A stretch of DNA of 64,000 bases from Bacillus norwichensis (lineage in GTDB: Bacteria; Bacillota; Bacilli; Bacillales; Bacillaceae_C), in NCBI RefSeq assembly GCF_014836955.1, contig NZ_JACSPV010000018.1, forward strand, positions 1 to 64,000, written 5' to 3'. The notes beneath the pieces were generated by a model that made no database searches, was not told the origin of the DNA, and saw nothing but the letters and a program-made list of their open reading frames with translations. Both the position numbers and the translations under genes were made by a program. How positions within the stretch are numbered: position 1 is the stretch's first letter; every line of letters begins with the position of its first letter. Below, piece after piece: positions 27,427-35,308 of the stretch.

Positions 27427-27986
27427 ATATTGTGCAATCTTTTGCGAAGTGCTTCCCTGCCGCGGTGAATTCTTGTCTTCACCGTTCCAAGCGGCATTTC
27501 TAACACTTCTGCGATTTCATTCAGTGAAAGATCATCAATGTACCTAAGAATAATGACCGATCTATATTTATCCGGCAATCGCAAAATTTCGTTTTGCACA
27601 ATTTCCTGAAGTTCCAAAGTCTCAACTTCTGCATCAGGCGTCTTCCCTGCTGCTGCCAATTGTGAATATAAAGTCAATCCTTCTGTTCCTGCAATTTCAG
27701 CATCCAGAAAATAATCAGGTTTTTTCTTTCTTATCCGATCAATGCAAAGATTAGTAGCGATTCTATACAGCCATGTGGAAAACTTACGGTTCAACTGAAA
27801 GCTTTCGATATTCACATACGCTCGGACAAATGCCTCTTGAGCAATATCTTCAGCCTCATGCCGATTTCCAAGCATCCTGTAGCAAAGGGAACAGATTCTA
27901 TCTCTGTATAGCTCTACGATTTCCCCAAATGCTTCCTGATCGCCTTTTAAAACTTGCCTGATTCTTTGATTCACCAACTTATCCAT
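27423..27986 (-). CDS. sigW: ECF RNA polymerase sigma factor SigW
   Basis: A 187-residue extracytoplasmic-function sigma factor. Region 2 reads YRDRICSLCYRMLGNRHEAEDIAQEAFVRAYVNIESFQLNRKFSTWLYRIATNLCIDRIRKKK and region 4 reads LPDKYRSVIILRYIDDLSLNEIAEVLEMPLGTVKTRIHRGREALR. In B. subtilis it controls resistance to cell-wall antibiotics and membrane-active peptides. It is co-transcribed with rsiW through a stop/start overlap and preceded by its own consensus sigma-W promoter. Confidence 0.96.
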   Translation of the reverse strand: MDKLVNQRIRQVLKGDQEAFGEIVELYRDRICSLCYRMLGNRHEAEDIAQEAFVRAYVNIESFQLNRKFSTWLYRIATNLCIDRIRKKKPDYFLDAEIAGTEGLTLYSQLAAAGKTPDAEVETLELQEIVQNEILRLPDKYRSVIILRYIDDLSLNEIAEVLEMPLGTVKTRIHRGREALRKRLHNM

Positions 27987-28023
27987 CTCATTTAACCCTC
28001 CCGCCAGCGCGGTTCTCTTTATA

Positions 28024-28049
28024 TACGTCCCATTTAAAAAAAGGTTTCA
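28024..28049 (-). promoter_or_regulatory. autoregulatory sigma-W promoter of sigW
   Basis: TGAAAC (28044-28049) and CGTA (28024-28027) are separated by exactly 16 bp on the minus strand, with a T-run just after the -35. This is the textbook sigma-W promoter and lies about 38 bp upstream of the sigW ATG. Confidence 0.9.
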
Positions 28050-28161
28050 AATTTAATTATGTTTCTATCATAACAAATTTTTACAGTCGTAAGTGGAATT
28101 GGTTTAATCTGTAGAAAAATGGTTAAACAGTTATTACTAACCACCTTGTGAGGGATCCATA

Positions 28162-28344
28162 ATGGAAAGGAAACAGAAAGCACTATTAAAGAAAATCGAG
28201 GAAAGAAGGAAAGAGTTGGTCAAATTGGGGCTATCCCGATCATTTGCCGATGAGCGCGTCTTACGTTTAAGCGATCAATTAGACCAATTATTGAATAGAT
28301 ATCATTTAATTGAGCAGAAAAAGACAAGCAACGGTTCACAGTAG
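28162..28344 (+). CDS. Spo0E-like aspartyl-phosphate phosphatase
   Basis: A 60-residue helical-hairpin protein with the Spo0E-family signature in the second helix, [13 protein letters not shown] (S-x3-D). Such proteins dephosphorylate Spo0A~P and delay sporulation. It is short and lacks extra tails, like YisI/YnzD. A good GTGAGGGAT Shine-Dalgarno precedes the ATG. Its last codons lie within the stem of its own terminator. Confidence 0.82.
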   Translation: MERKQKALLKKIEERRKELVKLGLSRSFADERVLRLSDQLDQLLNRYHLIEQKKTSNGSQ

Positions 28345-28361
28345 AGCTGTTGCTTGTTTTC
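28323..28361 (+). terminator. terminator overlapping the 3' end of the Spo0E-like gene
   Basis: ACAAGCAAC...GTTGCTTGT arms followed by TTTT; the left arm lies inside the last codons of the gene and the right arm between its stop and the rocF stop. Confidence 0.65.
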
Positions 28362-28372
28362 CAAAGTCTTTT

Positions 28373-29272
28373 TCACAAAAGCTTTTCACCAAATAATGAC
28401 CCCATCAACGCGACAGCAACTTCTGCTGTCTTATTTTTTTCATCCAAGATAGGGTTAACCTCCACAAATTCTGCAGAAGTAATGAGACCTGACTCTGCCA
28501 GCATTTCCATCGCCAAATGACTCTCACGATAGCTAATGCCGCCCAATACCGGTGTCCCTACACCTGGAGCATCATGAGGATCCAAACCGTCCAAATCAAG
28601 GGATAGATGCACACCATCTGACGTTTCTTTCAGGTAAGCAATCGTTTCTTCCATTACTTTTGTCATTCCCAACCTATCAATCTCATGCATCGTATACACC
28701 TTGATGGAATGCTTCTTGATTAAATCCCTTTCAGCCTGATCAAGATCGCGCGCCCCAATGATTACAACATTTTCAGGCTTCACCTTCGGATGGAAACCTC
28801 CAACATCGATCAGTTCAGGGTGTCCAAATCCAAGGCTTGCGGCAAGCGGCATACCATGAATGTTACCTGAAGGAGTCGTTTCATCTGTATTTAAATCTCC
28901 GTGTGCATCATACCAGATCACTCCCAAATTTTGAAAGTGCTTTGCCACACCTGCAAGCGTTCCGATTGCAATACTGTGATCGCCTCCCAGCACCAGCGGG
29001 AAGCGACCCTTTTTTATAATGGAATCTACACAGTCGGCCAAACTTGAGGCCGCCTTTGTGATCGCTTTCAAATTTCTTAAAGTGGGTTGACCATTCAACT
29101 CATCATTTATTTGATCTACAGGAATATCCCCAAGGTCTTCAACCTCATATCCTATGTTTTCCAAACGTTTAACAGCATCCGCGTATCTCATGGCACTCGG
29201 CCCCATATCAACGCCTCTTCGCATCTGTCCCAAATCCATGGGCACACCAACAACCGAAAATTTCCTTCTCAT
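28373..29272 (-). CDS. rocF: arginase RocF
   Basis: A 299-residue manganese enzyme hydrolysing L-arginine to ornithine and urea. All three metal-binding motifs are intact: [20 protein letters not shown] and [14 protein letters not shown]. Length equals the Bacillus arginases. In B. subtilis rocF is in a roc operon under RocR and sigma-L, but here it stands alone next to sigW. I see no -24/-12 promoter before it. Confidence 0.96.
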   Translation of the reverse strand: MRRKFSVVGVPMDLGQMRRGVDMGPSAMRYADAVKRLENIGYEVEDLGDIPVDQINDELNGQPTLRNLKAITKAASSLADCVDSIIKKGRFPLVLGGDHSIAIGTLAGVAKHFQNLGVIWYDAHGDLNTDETTPSGNIHGMPLAASLGFGHPELIDVGGFHPKVKPENVVIIGARDLDQAERDLIKKHSIKVYTMHEIDRLGMTKVMEETIAYLKETSDGVHLSLDLDGLDPHDAPGVGTPVLGGISYRESHLAMEMLAESGLITSAEFVEVNPILDEKNKTAEVAVALMGSLFGEKLL

Positions 29273-29360
29273 GGACTCGCTCCTTCACCAACATAATGCC
29301 TATATTCTATCCCGATAACAACAAATGACTCAACTAGACAAAAAAGTGAATATATATGCA

Positions 29361-29505
29361 GAAAAGCGGAGGGCGACGTTTAGCGACGTACTGACTGGAG
29401 TGCCTTCGACGAGATAAAGGAAACACGCGTAACGAAGTGGAGCGATGTTGACTTATCGTAGGAGAAGGCGCGAAGTCTGATAGGCGCTGGAGCCCGGAGC
29501 TAGAC
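29361..29505. repeat. Bacillaceae-type mosaic repeat, module 1 copy 1
   Basis: About 145 bp beginning GCGGAGGGCGACGTT, containing GACTGGAGTGCCTTCGACG..GATAAAGGAAACACGCG and ending GGCGCTGGAGCCCGGAGC. It is about 90% identical to 29640-29783. Repeats of this look are widespread in Bacillaceae intergenic DNA. Confidence 0.75.
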
Positions 29506-29510
29506 AAAAG

Positions 29511-29632
29511 AAAAGCGGAAGCGCCTTGTTTAGCCCCGACAAGCATAAGACGATTCCCGAGGAGGCAGCCTTTCAGCCACCACAGGGAATTGGCTTATGA
29601 CCTCGAGGGGCTAGTAGGCGCTGGAGTTGGAC
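29511..29632. repeat. Bacillaceae-type mosaic repeat, module 2
   Basis: A different unit, AAAGCGGAAGCGCCTTG..GCATAAGACG..GGCTTATGACCTCGAGGGGCTAG..GGCGCTGGAG, with internal complementarity (AAGCATAAGAC with CTTATGACCT; GCGCC with GGCGC). It sits between two module-1 copies. Confidence 0.75.
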
Positions 29633-29639
29633 AATACAG

Positions 29640-29831
29640 AAAGGCGAAGGGGCCTGTTCATCGACGTATTGACTGGAGTGTCTTGGACGAGATAAAGGAA
29701 ACACGCGAAGCAAAGCGGAGCGATGTTGACTTATCGTAGGAGAAGGCGCGAAGTCTACTAGTCGATAGGCACCGGAGCTGGACAATACAGAAAGGCGAAG
29801 GGGGCCTGTTCATCGACGTATTGACTGGAGG
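29640..29831. repeat. mosaic repeat, module 1 copy 2 and a truncated third copy
   Basis: Full second copy (29640-29783) followed by GACAATACAG and the first ~40 bp of a third copy (29791-29831) that stops abruptly at GACTGGAGGGCATCC. The GGACAATACAG linker occurs before both copies, suggesting tandem duplication. Confidence 0.72.
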
Positions 29832-29868
29832 GCATCCACAGGAGAACTATTTTTGATTTGTTAATTCA

Positions 29869-29901
29869 TAAAAAAAACCTACGCCATGGCATAGGTTTTT
29901 C
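29869..29901 (-). terminator. terminator of the seven-gene tRNA cluster
   Basis: AAAACCTATGCC/GGCGTAGGTTTT-type stem on the minus strand with T residues after it, directly downstream of tRNA-Ala. Confidence 0.7.
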
Positions 29902-29908
29902 AAAAGGA

Positions 29909-29981
29909 TGGAGCCTAGCGGGATCGAACCGCTGACCTCCTGCGTGCAAAGCAGGCGCTCTCCCAGCTGAGCTAAGGCCCC
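29909..29981 (-). tRNA. tRNA-Ala (anticodon TGC)
   Basis: A 73-nt cloverleaf on the minus strand: acceptor GGGGCCT/AGGCTCC, TTCGATCC T-loop and anticodon loop CTTTGCACG. CCA is not encoded. Last gene of the cluster Glu-Val-Thr-Tyr-Gln-Lys-Ala. Confidence 0.96.
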
Positions 29982-30003
29982 TCGAAATATAAAATTGAAA
30001 AAG

Positions 30004-30076
30004 TGAGCCATGCAGGATTCGAACCTGCGACCCTCTGATTAAAAGTCAGATGCTCTACCAACTGAGCTAATGGCTC
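30004..30076 (-). tRNA. tRNA-Lys (anticodon TTT)
   Basis: 73 nt, acceptor GAGCCAT/ATGGCTC, anticodon loop ACTTTTAAT. CCA not encoded. Confidence 0.96.
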
Positions 30077-30081
30077 TTGGC

Positions 30082-30152
30082 TGGGCTAGCTGGATTCGAA
30101 CCAACGAATGACGGAGTCAAAGTCCGTTGCCTTACCACTTGGCTATAGCCCA
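30082..30152 (-). tRNA. tRNA-Gln (anticodon TTG)
   Basis: 71 nt, acceptor TGGGCTA/TAGCCCA, anticodon loop ACTTTGACT. CCA not encoded. Only 5 bp separate it from tRNA-Lys. Confidence 0.95.
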
Positions 30153-30215
30153 TCGTATAAAAACATATTTAGTATGTTACCCAAAATCTCATTTTATATT
30201 CCTAATCTATGTAAA

Positions 30216-30300
30216 TGGTGGTGGGGGACGGATTCGAACCGCCGAACCCGGAGGGAGCGGATTTACAGTCCGCCGCGTTTAGCCACTTCGCTACCCCACC
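30216..30300 (-). tRNA. tRNA-Tyr (anticodon GTA)
   Basis: 85 nt with a long variable arm as expected for Tyr, acceptor GGTGGGG/CCCCACC, anticodon loop ACTGTAAAT. The 3' CCA is encoded. Confidence 0.95.
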
Positions 30301-30325
30301 ATCAAAAAAAGGCAAAATAAAAAAA

Positions 30326-30401
<76 letters not shown>

Positions 30402-30407
30402 GTATTA

Positions 30408-30483
30408 TGGTGGAGGATGACGGGTTCGAACCGCCGACCCCCTGCTTGTAAGGCAGGTGCTCTCCCAGCTGAGCTAATCCTCC
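30408..30483 (-). tRNA. tRNA-Val (anticodon TAC)
   Basis: 76 nt including an encoded CCA, acceptor GGAGGAT/ATCCTCC, anticodon loop CCTTACAAG. Confidence 0.95.
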
Positions 30484-30569
30484 AAAGTACTGAATGTACA
30501 AGTGCATGCGTTGTGTGCTCTTAGCATGCCATCCGCTGTTAAATCAAGATGAGCGCATTTAAAAATCAA

Positions 30570-30644
30570 TGGTGACCCCTACGGGATTCGAACCCGTGTT
30601 ACCGCCGTGAAAGGGCGGTGTCTTAACCGCTTGACCAAGGGGCC
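30570..30644 (-). tRNA. tRNA-Glu (anticodon TTC)
   Basis: 75 nt including an encoded CCA, acceptor GGCCCCT/AGGGGTC, anticodon loop CCTTTCACG. First gene of the seven-tRNA transcript; a consensus promoter lies just upstream. Confidence 0.95.
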
Positions 30645-30664
30645 ATTTATTAAGCACAATAAAG

Positions 30665-30693
30665 AGTATAAATAAAACGGATAAATTTGTCAA
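30665..30693 (-). promoter_or_regulatory. sigma-A promoter of the tRNA cluster
   Basis: TTGACA (30688-30693) and TATACT (30665-30670) separated by 17 bp on the minus strand, about 20 bp before tRNA-Glu. A near-consensus vegetative promoter. Confidence 0.82.
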
Positions 30694-30872
30694 CACATTT
30701 CAAGATTTTTTTCAGAAAAAGTTTTTCCTTGTCGTTTTTTATAGTTAAAAGTCGATTCTTCCCTGACCAAATAGTCGAAGAGCACATTTTTTATCTAAAT
30801 CCTAACTATTCTGCACTTGGGACCTTTTACTACATAAAATAATAACCAGTATACACGGGGAGGTGCCTTTAC

Positions 30873-30980
30873 ATGGGTGCAGGTGTAGGTCACGGCGGTG
30901 GCTTTGCGTTTGTTGTTGTTTTGTTCATTCTCTTGATCATTGTAGGTGCTGCCTTCACTGGCGGCTGTGGCTGGTGGTAA
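30873..30980 (+). CDS. YjcZ-family tiny membrane protein (sporulation associated)
   Basis: A 35-residue protein that begins [20 protein letters not shown] and ends FTGGCGWW: a Gly-rich head, one membrane helix (residues about 11-28) and a GGCGWW tail. This is the pattern of the YjcZ/tiny-TM family of Bacillus proteins, many of which are made during sporulation. GGGGAGGTG precedes the ATG and a strong terminator follows, so it is a complete single-gene unit. It runs opposite to the flanking tRNAs. Confidence 0.88.
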   Translation: MGAGVGHGGGFAFVVVLFILLIIVGAAFTGGCGWW

Positions 30981-31023
30981 GCTAAACCAAGTATTTCCCA
31001 AGAGAAATATGCCTGATTAGACA

Positions 31024-31055
31024 GGGCTCCCAACTATGGGAGCCCTTAATTTTTT
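31024..31055 (+). terminator. terminator of the YjcZ-family gene
   Basis: GGGCTCCC/GGGAGCCC perfect stem with a 6-nt loop followed by TTAATTTTTT. Confidence 0.85.
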
Positions 31056-31058
31056 AAA

Positions 31059-31089
31059 AAGCTTCCAGCCGGGCTTGAACCTGCGACCT
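31059..31089 (-). tRNA. partial tRNA-Thr(GGT) 3' end (duplicated fragment)
   Basis: 31 bp identical, but for one base, to the 3' end of the complete tRNA-Thr at 33115-33187 (acceptor arm and T arm only). The fragment then diverges into ACCTAGCC..GGCTAGGT. It lies downstream of the intact tRNA in the same orientation, as an attachment-site remnant would. Confidence 0.75.
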
Positions 31090-31227
31090 AGCCTATGGCT
31101 AGGTTGAATAAATTAAGATATGAAAGTATTATACATCAAATTAATTTGCTGTAAACAAAAAATTTGCCGCTACCCTGCCTGTTTAGCAAGAAAAAACTAT
31201 TCTAATGATTCGTAGAGAATTTTAAAA

Positions 31228-31275
31228 AATCAGGCTGCCAAAAGCCGAAGTAAATTCGAAGATTCAGTAGCCTAA
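31228..31275 (-). terminator. terminator of the VWA lipoprotein gene
   Basis: An imperfect AGGCTACTGAA...TTGGCAGCCT stem followed by TTTTTT on the minus strand. Confidence 0.55.
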
Positions 31276-31322
31276 CATAGGGATTATACAGTTTTCTCCT
31301 TTTATAAGCTTCACTCACTCTT

Positions 31323-32765
31323 CTACTCCAATTGTTCTAAAATATCCTTAAAAGCTTCATCCAAATTGTCGTTCAAATCTTTATTTTTTTGTTCGAACTC
31401 TTCAAGATATAATCTATTGATATCGGTAATTTTTTGCAGGATTGTATCATGAGCCTCATTAAATGCATCTTTATCTTCAAAATATTCATCTGAACTATTC
31501 ATTTTGTCAAACACATGCATCATCACATTATACTCGTCATCTTTTTTATTCATCCATTCTCGTTGTAGGTCATATATCGCGTCGCTCACCTTCCCTTTAG
31601 CGGTTATTGCATCGTCGATTGCTTCAAATTTTTGATTTTCCCATGCCTGAACAATTGCCTCAATTGATTTCATTGAATCAGCAAAGGCTTGTGTATCTGC
31701 CACATGGATGTATTGTCCTTGTCCCTGTTCAGCTATTTTCTTCAGTTCATGTTGACCATTCATATCGACATTGAATCCGATAACATTAATGATCGGTTCA
31801 ATATTTGATTTTCTTAATTGTTCAGCTTCTTTTTCTGGATCTCCATCGCATGTTTCGACACCATCACTAATTAAATAAATAAAGTTTGTATTCGTCTCAC
31901 TGGAAAAGTCCGCAAAATCTTGAGCTGCTTGTTTTAAGCTTTCTCCGATCGGAGTCCATCCCCCTGGCTCCATTCCGGCGATTGTCGCTTTAATTTCTGC
32001 TTTATTTCCTGAAGCAATCGGGTGAGAAAGCTTTGTTGCTGAACATTTCGCTTCATCACTCCTCTCTCCCCCTCCATATACGCGAAGGCCGATATTTACA
32101 TTATCGGGCATACCATCAATCAGTTCCGTCAATTCCTTCTGCGCGATAGCCATCATTGTTTGACCCTGCATGGCATTAGCCATACTTCCACTCGCATCGA
32201 AGATAATAAGGACGTTTAACTGTTCTTTAAAGTCGATCAATTTACCATTGATCATCGGCTTTCCAAATGAATGAAGTGCCATTTCGTCAACAATAAATTG
32301 CGGATCTTTAAAATCTTCTGCAATTAAATAGTGAAACGCGCTGAACCAGCGATCAATAAAGCCAGGCTCATCCAACTGTTCTTTCGTAAAAGATGGCAAA
32401 GCATTGAATACCTCTTCCACTAACTCCTCTTCAGACAATGTTGTTTTTCCCGCTTGCGCAGCATAATTTCCGTTACCGCTAAATGGTCCGACTGGGTACG
32501 CAACAATTTCCTCAAATTTTGTTGGTATCGGTGGGACATCGTCTAATAATGTATCTGATTGTATTCCCATTGGTTCATCATTATTATCTTTTTCTACTTC
32601 TTTCAACGTAGTTTCACTTTCTTTTTCCTTGTTAGCTTTCTCCTTTTCCGCAGAAGCTCCTTCTTCGTTTTCAACTTCTTTTTCCACCGGGTCCGCCTTC
32701 TCGTTGCATGCTGCGAGTATCAGCATAAGCAGGACACCCAAAATAATCGGTATCGTTCTCTTCAC
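31323..32765 (-). CDS. VWA-domain lipoprotein
   Basis: A 480-residue surface lipoprotein: signal peptide with lipobox LILAAC (Cys 20), a long Glu/Lys-rich linker (residues 21-70), then a von Willebrand A domain. The metal-ion adhesion site DASGSMAN is followed by the Thr-bearing GGWTPIGESL and DGVETCDGD. The C-terminal ~130 residues are helical and charged. VWA proteins of this type bind ligands or aid secretion of partners; no partner gene is near. The GTG start at 32765 is favoured by AAGGAG upstream. It lies between the intact tRNA-Thr and its duplicated 3' end. Confidence 0.85.
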   Translation of the reverse strand: MKRTIPIILGVLLMLILAACNEKADPVEKEVENEEGASAEKEKANKEKESETTLKEVEKDNNDEPMGIQSDTLLDDVPPIPTKFEEIVAYPVGPFSGNGNYAAQAGKTTLSEEELVEEVFNALPSFTKEQLDEPGFIDRWFSAFHYLIAEDFKDPQFIVDEMALHSFGKPMINGKLIDFKEQLNVLIIFDASGSMANAMQGQTMMAIAQKELTELIDGMPDNVNIGLRVYGGGERSDEAKCSATKLSHPIASGNKAEIKATIAGMEPGGWTPIGESLKQAAQDFADFSSETNTNFIYLISDGVETCDGDPEKEAEQLRKSNIEPIINVIGFNVDMNGQHELKKIAEQGQGQYIHVADTQAFADSMKSIEAIVQAWENQKFEAIDDAITAKGKVSDAIYDLQREWMNKKDDEYNVMMHVFDKMNSSDEYFEDKDAFNEAHDTILQKITDINRLYLEEFEQKNKDLNDNLDEAFKDILEQLE

Positions 32766-33114
32766 CTTAAAAACCACTCCTTAAAATTTTGATAAAGTCT
32801 GTAAAACCTTTTTTATCTACGGATCAGCAGCACGATAGTTTCGCAGGCCCAATGAAATGATCCTTAGGGCCCAATTGTTGCCGGGTCCTTTGTCTCAATA
32901 GTCCCACCATCATAATTAATTTCTTCAATCGCTTCACCCATAGAATTGTATAGACTTTGTAGTTGTCTCTGCCAAATTAATAATGTAAAAAAATTACTTA
33001 CTACCACATTTCGCCGTTAAAATATCGCCATTTTAATACCGATTAACTACTGGAAATAATAAAAGCGACTCCCGGATTTTCCGAGAATCGCTTTATATCA
33101 AAGATTTATTAGTA
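32766..33114. other. region upstream of the VWA gene with a possible gene remnant
   Basis: On the minus strand, 32870-32975 reads as a protein-like tail (WQRQLQSLYNSMGEAIEEIN then YDGGTIETKDPATIGP, stop) with no start and no ribosome-binding site. I do not recognise the family. The remainder carries the VWA promoter region and, at 33061-33093, the terminator of the Asn-Thr tRNA pair. Confidence 0.4.
33061..33093 (-). terminator. terminator after tRNA-Thr(GGT)
   Basis: AAAGCGA..TCGCTTT stem with a partly paired inner region (CTCGG/CCGGGAG) and TTTTATTATT after it on the minus strand. Confidence 0.7.
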
Positions 33115-33187
33115 AGCTTCCAGCCGGGCTTGAACCGGCGACCTCATCCTTACCATGGATGCACTCTACCAACTGAGCTATGGAAGC
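33115..33187 (-). tRNA. tRNA-Thr (anticodon GGT)
   Basis: 73 nt, acceptor GCTTCCA/TGGAAGC, anticodon loop CATGGTAAG. CCA not encoded. Its 3' 31 bp are duplicated at 31059. Confidence 0.95.
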
Positions 33188-33188
33188 A

Positions 33189-33263
33189 TGGCTCCGCAGG
33201 TAGGATTCGAACCTACGACCGATCGGTTAACAGCCGATAGCTCTACCACTGAGCTACTGCGGA
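33189..33263 (-). tRNA. tRNA-Asn (anticodon GTT)
   Basis: 75 nt with encoded CCA, acceptor TCCGCAG/CTGCGGA, anticodon loop CTGTTAACC. Separated by 1 bp from tRNA-Thr. Confidence 0.95.
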
Positions 33264-33292
33264 ATATTTACAATATGGGTAAGCCAACTCTT

Positions 33293-33320
33293 ATTATAAT
33301 CATTTTATGAATAAATTCAA
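33293..33320 (-). promoter_or_regulatory. promoter of the Asn-Thr tRNA pair
   Basis: TTGAAT (33315-33320) and TATAAT (33293-33298) with 16-bp spacing on the minus strand, about 30 bp before tRNA-Asn. Confidence 0.7.
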
Positions 33321-33386
33321 GAGTCTTTATTAAAAAAATGGATGAGGCTCATATAGTAAGTCTGTTTGATATATGTCAATATATTT

Positions 33387-33620
33387 TCATGAGTTTCTCC
33401 TCCCCATCTTCCCTGCAGGCAGTATATATTTCATGCATTCCCTATGACCTGCAACACGCTTAAACAGCGAAAAAAGTATTTTATACCTTTCTTCCATTGC
33501 ACGTTTAACAATGTGCTCAATATGTTCATTTTTTAAGTCAAATAGAACCTCGTCCATTTCGCGTTTCAGCAGATAAATGATCTCTTCTTTCTCCTGCTCC
33601 GTAATCAGCATCCCATACAT
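33387..33620 (-). CDS. small conserved Bacillus protein of unknown function
   Basis: A 77-residue, mostly helical, charged protein (LITEQEKEEIIYLLKREMDEVLFDLKNEHIEHIVKRAMEERYKIL) that I cannot name. GAGGTG stands 5 nt before the ATG, and codon use looks coding. It lies between tRNA-Asn and pdaB and is transcribed away from pdaB. The basic C-terminus (GKMGRRNS) may be eroded. Confidence 0.65.
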   Translation of the reverse strand: MYGMLITEQEKEEIIYLLKREMDEVLFDLKNEHIEHIVKRAMEERYKILFSLFKRVAGHRECMKYILPAGKMGRRNS

Positions 33621-33764
33621 GACTACACCTCATCGATGATTTTAGTATTCATAGCTATCCCCAAATCTTCCGGCTTCATACCCATTTCTTTTTTAGACCT
33701 TTTAGTCATATGTATCAATAGTTCAAGCATAGATTGTACAAGGATGGAGATTGAAGGTGATAAA

Positions 33765-34514
33765 GTGAATTTTTTTGTAACGGTAAGTGGAAGAAGGATT
33801 AAACAGGGACTCCTTATTGTGATTATTTCTTTTTTCACCGCACTTTTTTACTTTTCCCAATCAATGATTCAGTTCCCTGTCTTATCTGCAAAAGATCAGT
33901 CAAAAGCGATTTATAAAGGCGAAAAAGGAGTCGCACTTACGTTCAATATTGGTTGGGGAGATGTTCAGGCTGAGCCGATTTTAAATGTACTGGAAGAAAA
34001 GGAAGTTCGCTCAGCTACTTTCTTCCTGTCAGGCGCTTGGGCGGAAAGGCACCCAGAGGTTGTTGAAAAAATAAAAGAGATGGGGTTTGAAATCGGGAGT
34101 CTCGGTTATGCATACGAAGATTACACCGAACTGGAGGATCAGGAGGTTGAGCAGGACATCGACAAATCTCTTGAAGTCTTCAAAAAGCTGGATATCAAAG
34201 AAGTGGAGCTTCTTCGTTCCCCAACTGGGCATTTTGATAAACGCACGCTCAAAATAGCTGACGACATGGGGTTGACTGTTGTACATTGGAGTCTAAATTC
34301 ACATGACTGGAAAAACCCAGGAGTCTCGGCAATCGTCCAAAATGTCAGCAAAGCAAAAAAAGGGGATATTGTTTTACTCCATGCATCTGACGCAGCGACT
34401 CAAACCGCTAAAGCCCTGCCGGAAATACTTGCCCTCATCAAAAACAAGGATGATCTGGTGACTATTTCTTATATGATTTCCAACGGAAAGGTAAAAACAA
34501 CCTTAATACCTTAA
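33765..34514 (+). CDS. pdaB: polysaccharide deacetylase-family sporulation protein PdaB
   Basis: A 249-residue protein: an N-terminal membrane anchor (GLLIVIISFFTALFYF) and a NodB-homology domain (VALTFNIGWGDVQAEPILNVLEEKEVRSATFFLSG, RSPTGHFDKRTLKIADDMG, LLHASDAATQTAKALPEIL). The first catalytic Asp is N-I-G-W-G-D as in PdaB. In B. subtilis it is made under sigma-E and needed to keep spores stable late in development. The GTG at 33765 with GAAGGTG upstream fits the family length (254 residues); a 43-residue longer frame lacks support. Confidence 0.92.
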   Translation: MNFFVTVSGRRIKQGLLIVIISFFTALFYFSQSMIQFPVLSAKDQSKAIYKGEKGVALTFNIGWGDVQAEPILNVLEEKEVRSATFFLSGAWAERHPEVVEKIKEMGFEIGSLGYAYEDYTELEDQEVEQDIDKSLEVFKKLDIKEVELLRSPTGHFDKRTLKIADDMGLTVVHWSLNSHDWKNPGVSAIVQNVSKAKKGDIVLLHASDAATQTAKALPEILALIKNKDDLVTISYMISNGKVKTTLIP

Positions 34515-34539
34515 AAAAGCGAACCTCAGGTTCGCTTTT
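34515..34539. terminator. bidirectional terminator between pdaB and kbaA
   Basis: AAAAGCGAACC/GGTTCGCTTTT perfect 11-bp arms with a 3-nt loop; A/T runs on both sides allow use by both convergent genes. Confidence 0.82.
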
Positions 34540-34565
34540 CTTATTGGCGGGAAATAACTTTTCCC

Positions 34566-35231
34566 TTAGGATTTCACTGACTTATTTCCAGACATATTCT
34601 TTTTCGCTTCAAGCCTGCGGGCCCTATCCTCTTCCGATAAACGGTTATATTTAGGGAGAATCAATAGCTGGTAGATATTGCAAGCGATTAAAGGGAAAAT
34701 TACTAAAAAGAGCCACCCCTCGTCATTCGCATTCAAAACAGGGAGCCATTCCAAAATAGTAATAACTACCATGAAAAACAAAGCGGAAACAAAGGTTGTC
34801 CTCGATGTCGCCTTTGCTTTGAAAAAGGCAGTAATCAAGCCGACAACCAAGATAAGGGTAGCCAGTCCGATATAAGGAAGAATGCTTTCCCCTTTACCTG
34901 CAAACGACTGAAAGCGGAGGTAAACCAAATCAAAAAGCACGATAATAATAAGAACGATTTGAACGGCATTCCATAAAGAAATGGAGCGGAATAACCCTAA
35001 ACCAAACTGATGGATAAATAAATAGGCAAAAAAACCGACCTGGCTTACAACACTGAATGTAAAACCAACACCTACAAGCCAAATAAATGTTGAAATAATG
35101 GCTCCTATATTCATTTCTGTAAAATATGGCTGGAATTCACTCCACCGGATCAGAAAACCAAATATCCCGGTAATGATTCCCCCCAAAAAAAGTGTCGAAA
35201 AGAAAAAGCGCAACCAATTTCGGATTGTCAC
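34566..35231 (-). CDS. kbaA: KinB-signalling pathway activation protein KbaA
   Basis: A 221-residue integral membrane protein with six predicted helices and a basic C-terminal tail (SEEDRARRLEAKKNM). Sequence and position between pdaB and gerD identify KbaA, which activates the KinB route into the sporulation phosphorelay. GTG start with GGAGG 9 nt upstream. In B. subtilis gerD-kbaA are co-oriented; here kbaA and gerD diverge. Confidence 0.88.
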   Translation of the reverse strand: MTIRNWLRFFFSTLFLGGIITGIFGFLIRWSEFQPYFTEMNIGAIISTFIWLVGVGFTFSVVSQVGFFAYLFIHQFGLGLFRSISLWNAVQIVLIIIVLFDLVYLRFQSFAGKGESILPYIGLATLILVVGLITAFFKAKATSRTTFVSALFFMVVITILEWLPVLNANDEGWLFLVIFPLIACNIYQLLILPKYNRLSEEDRARRLEAKKNMSGNKSVKS

Positions 35232-35308
35232 GGACCTAATCCTCCAATTATTATTCTTGTCTACCCGATTTTATCAACCTTTTTTCAAAAAAGCCATTGC
35301 TCGGGTAA

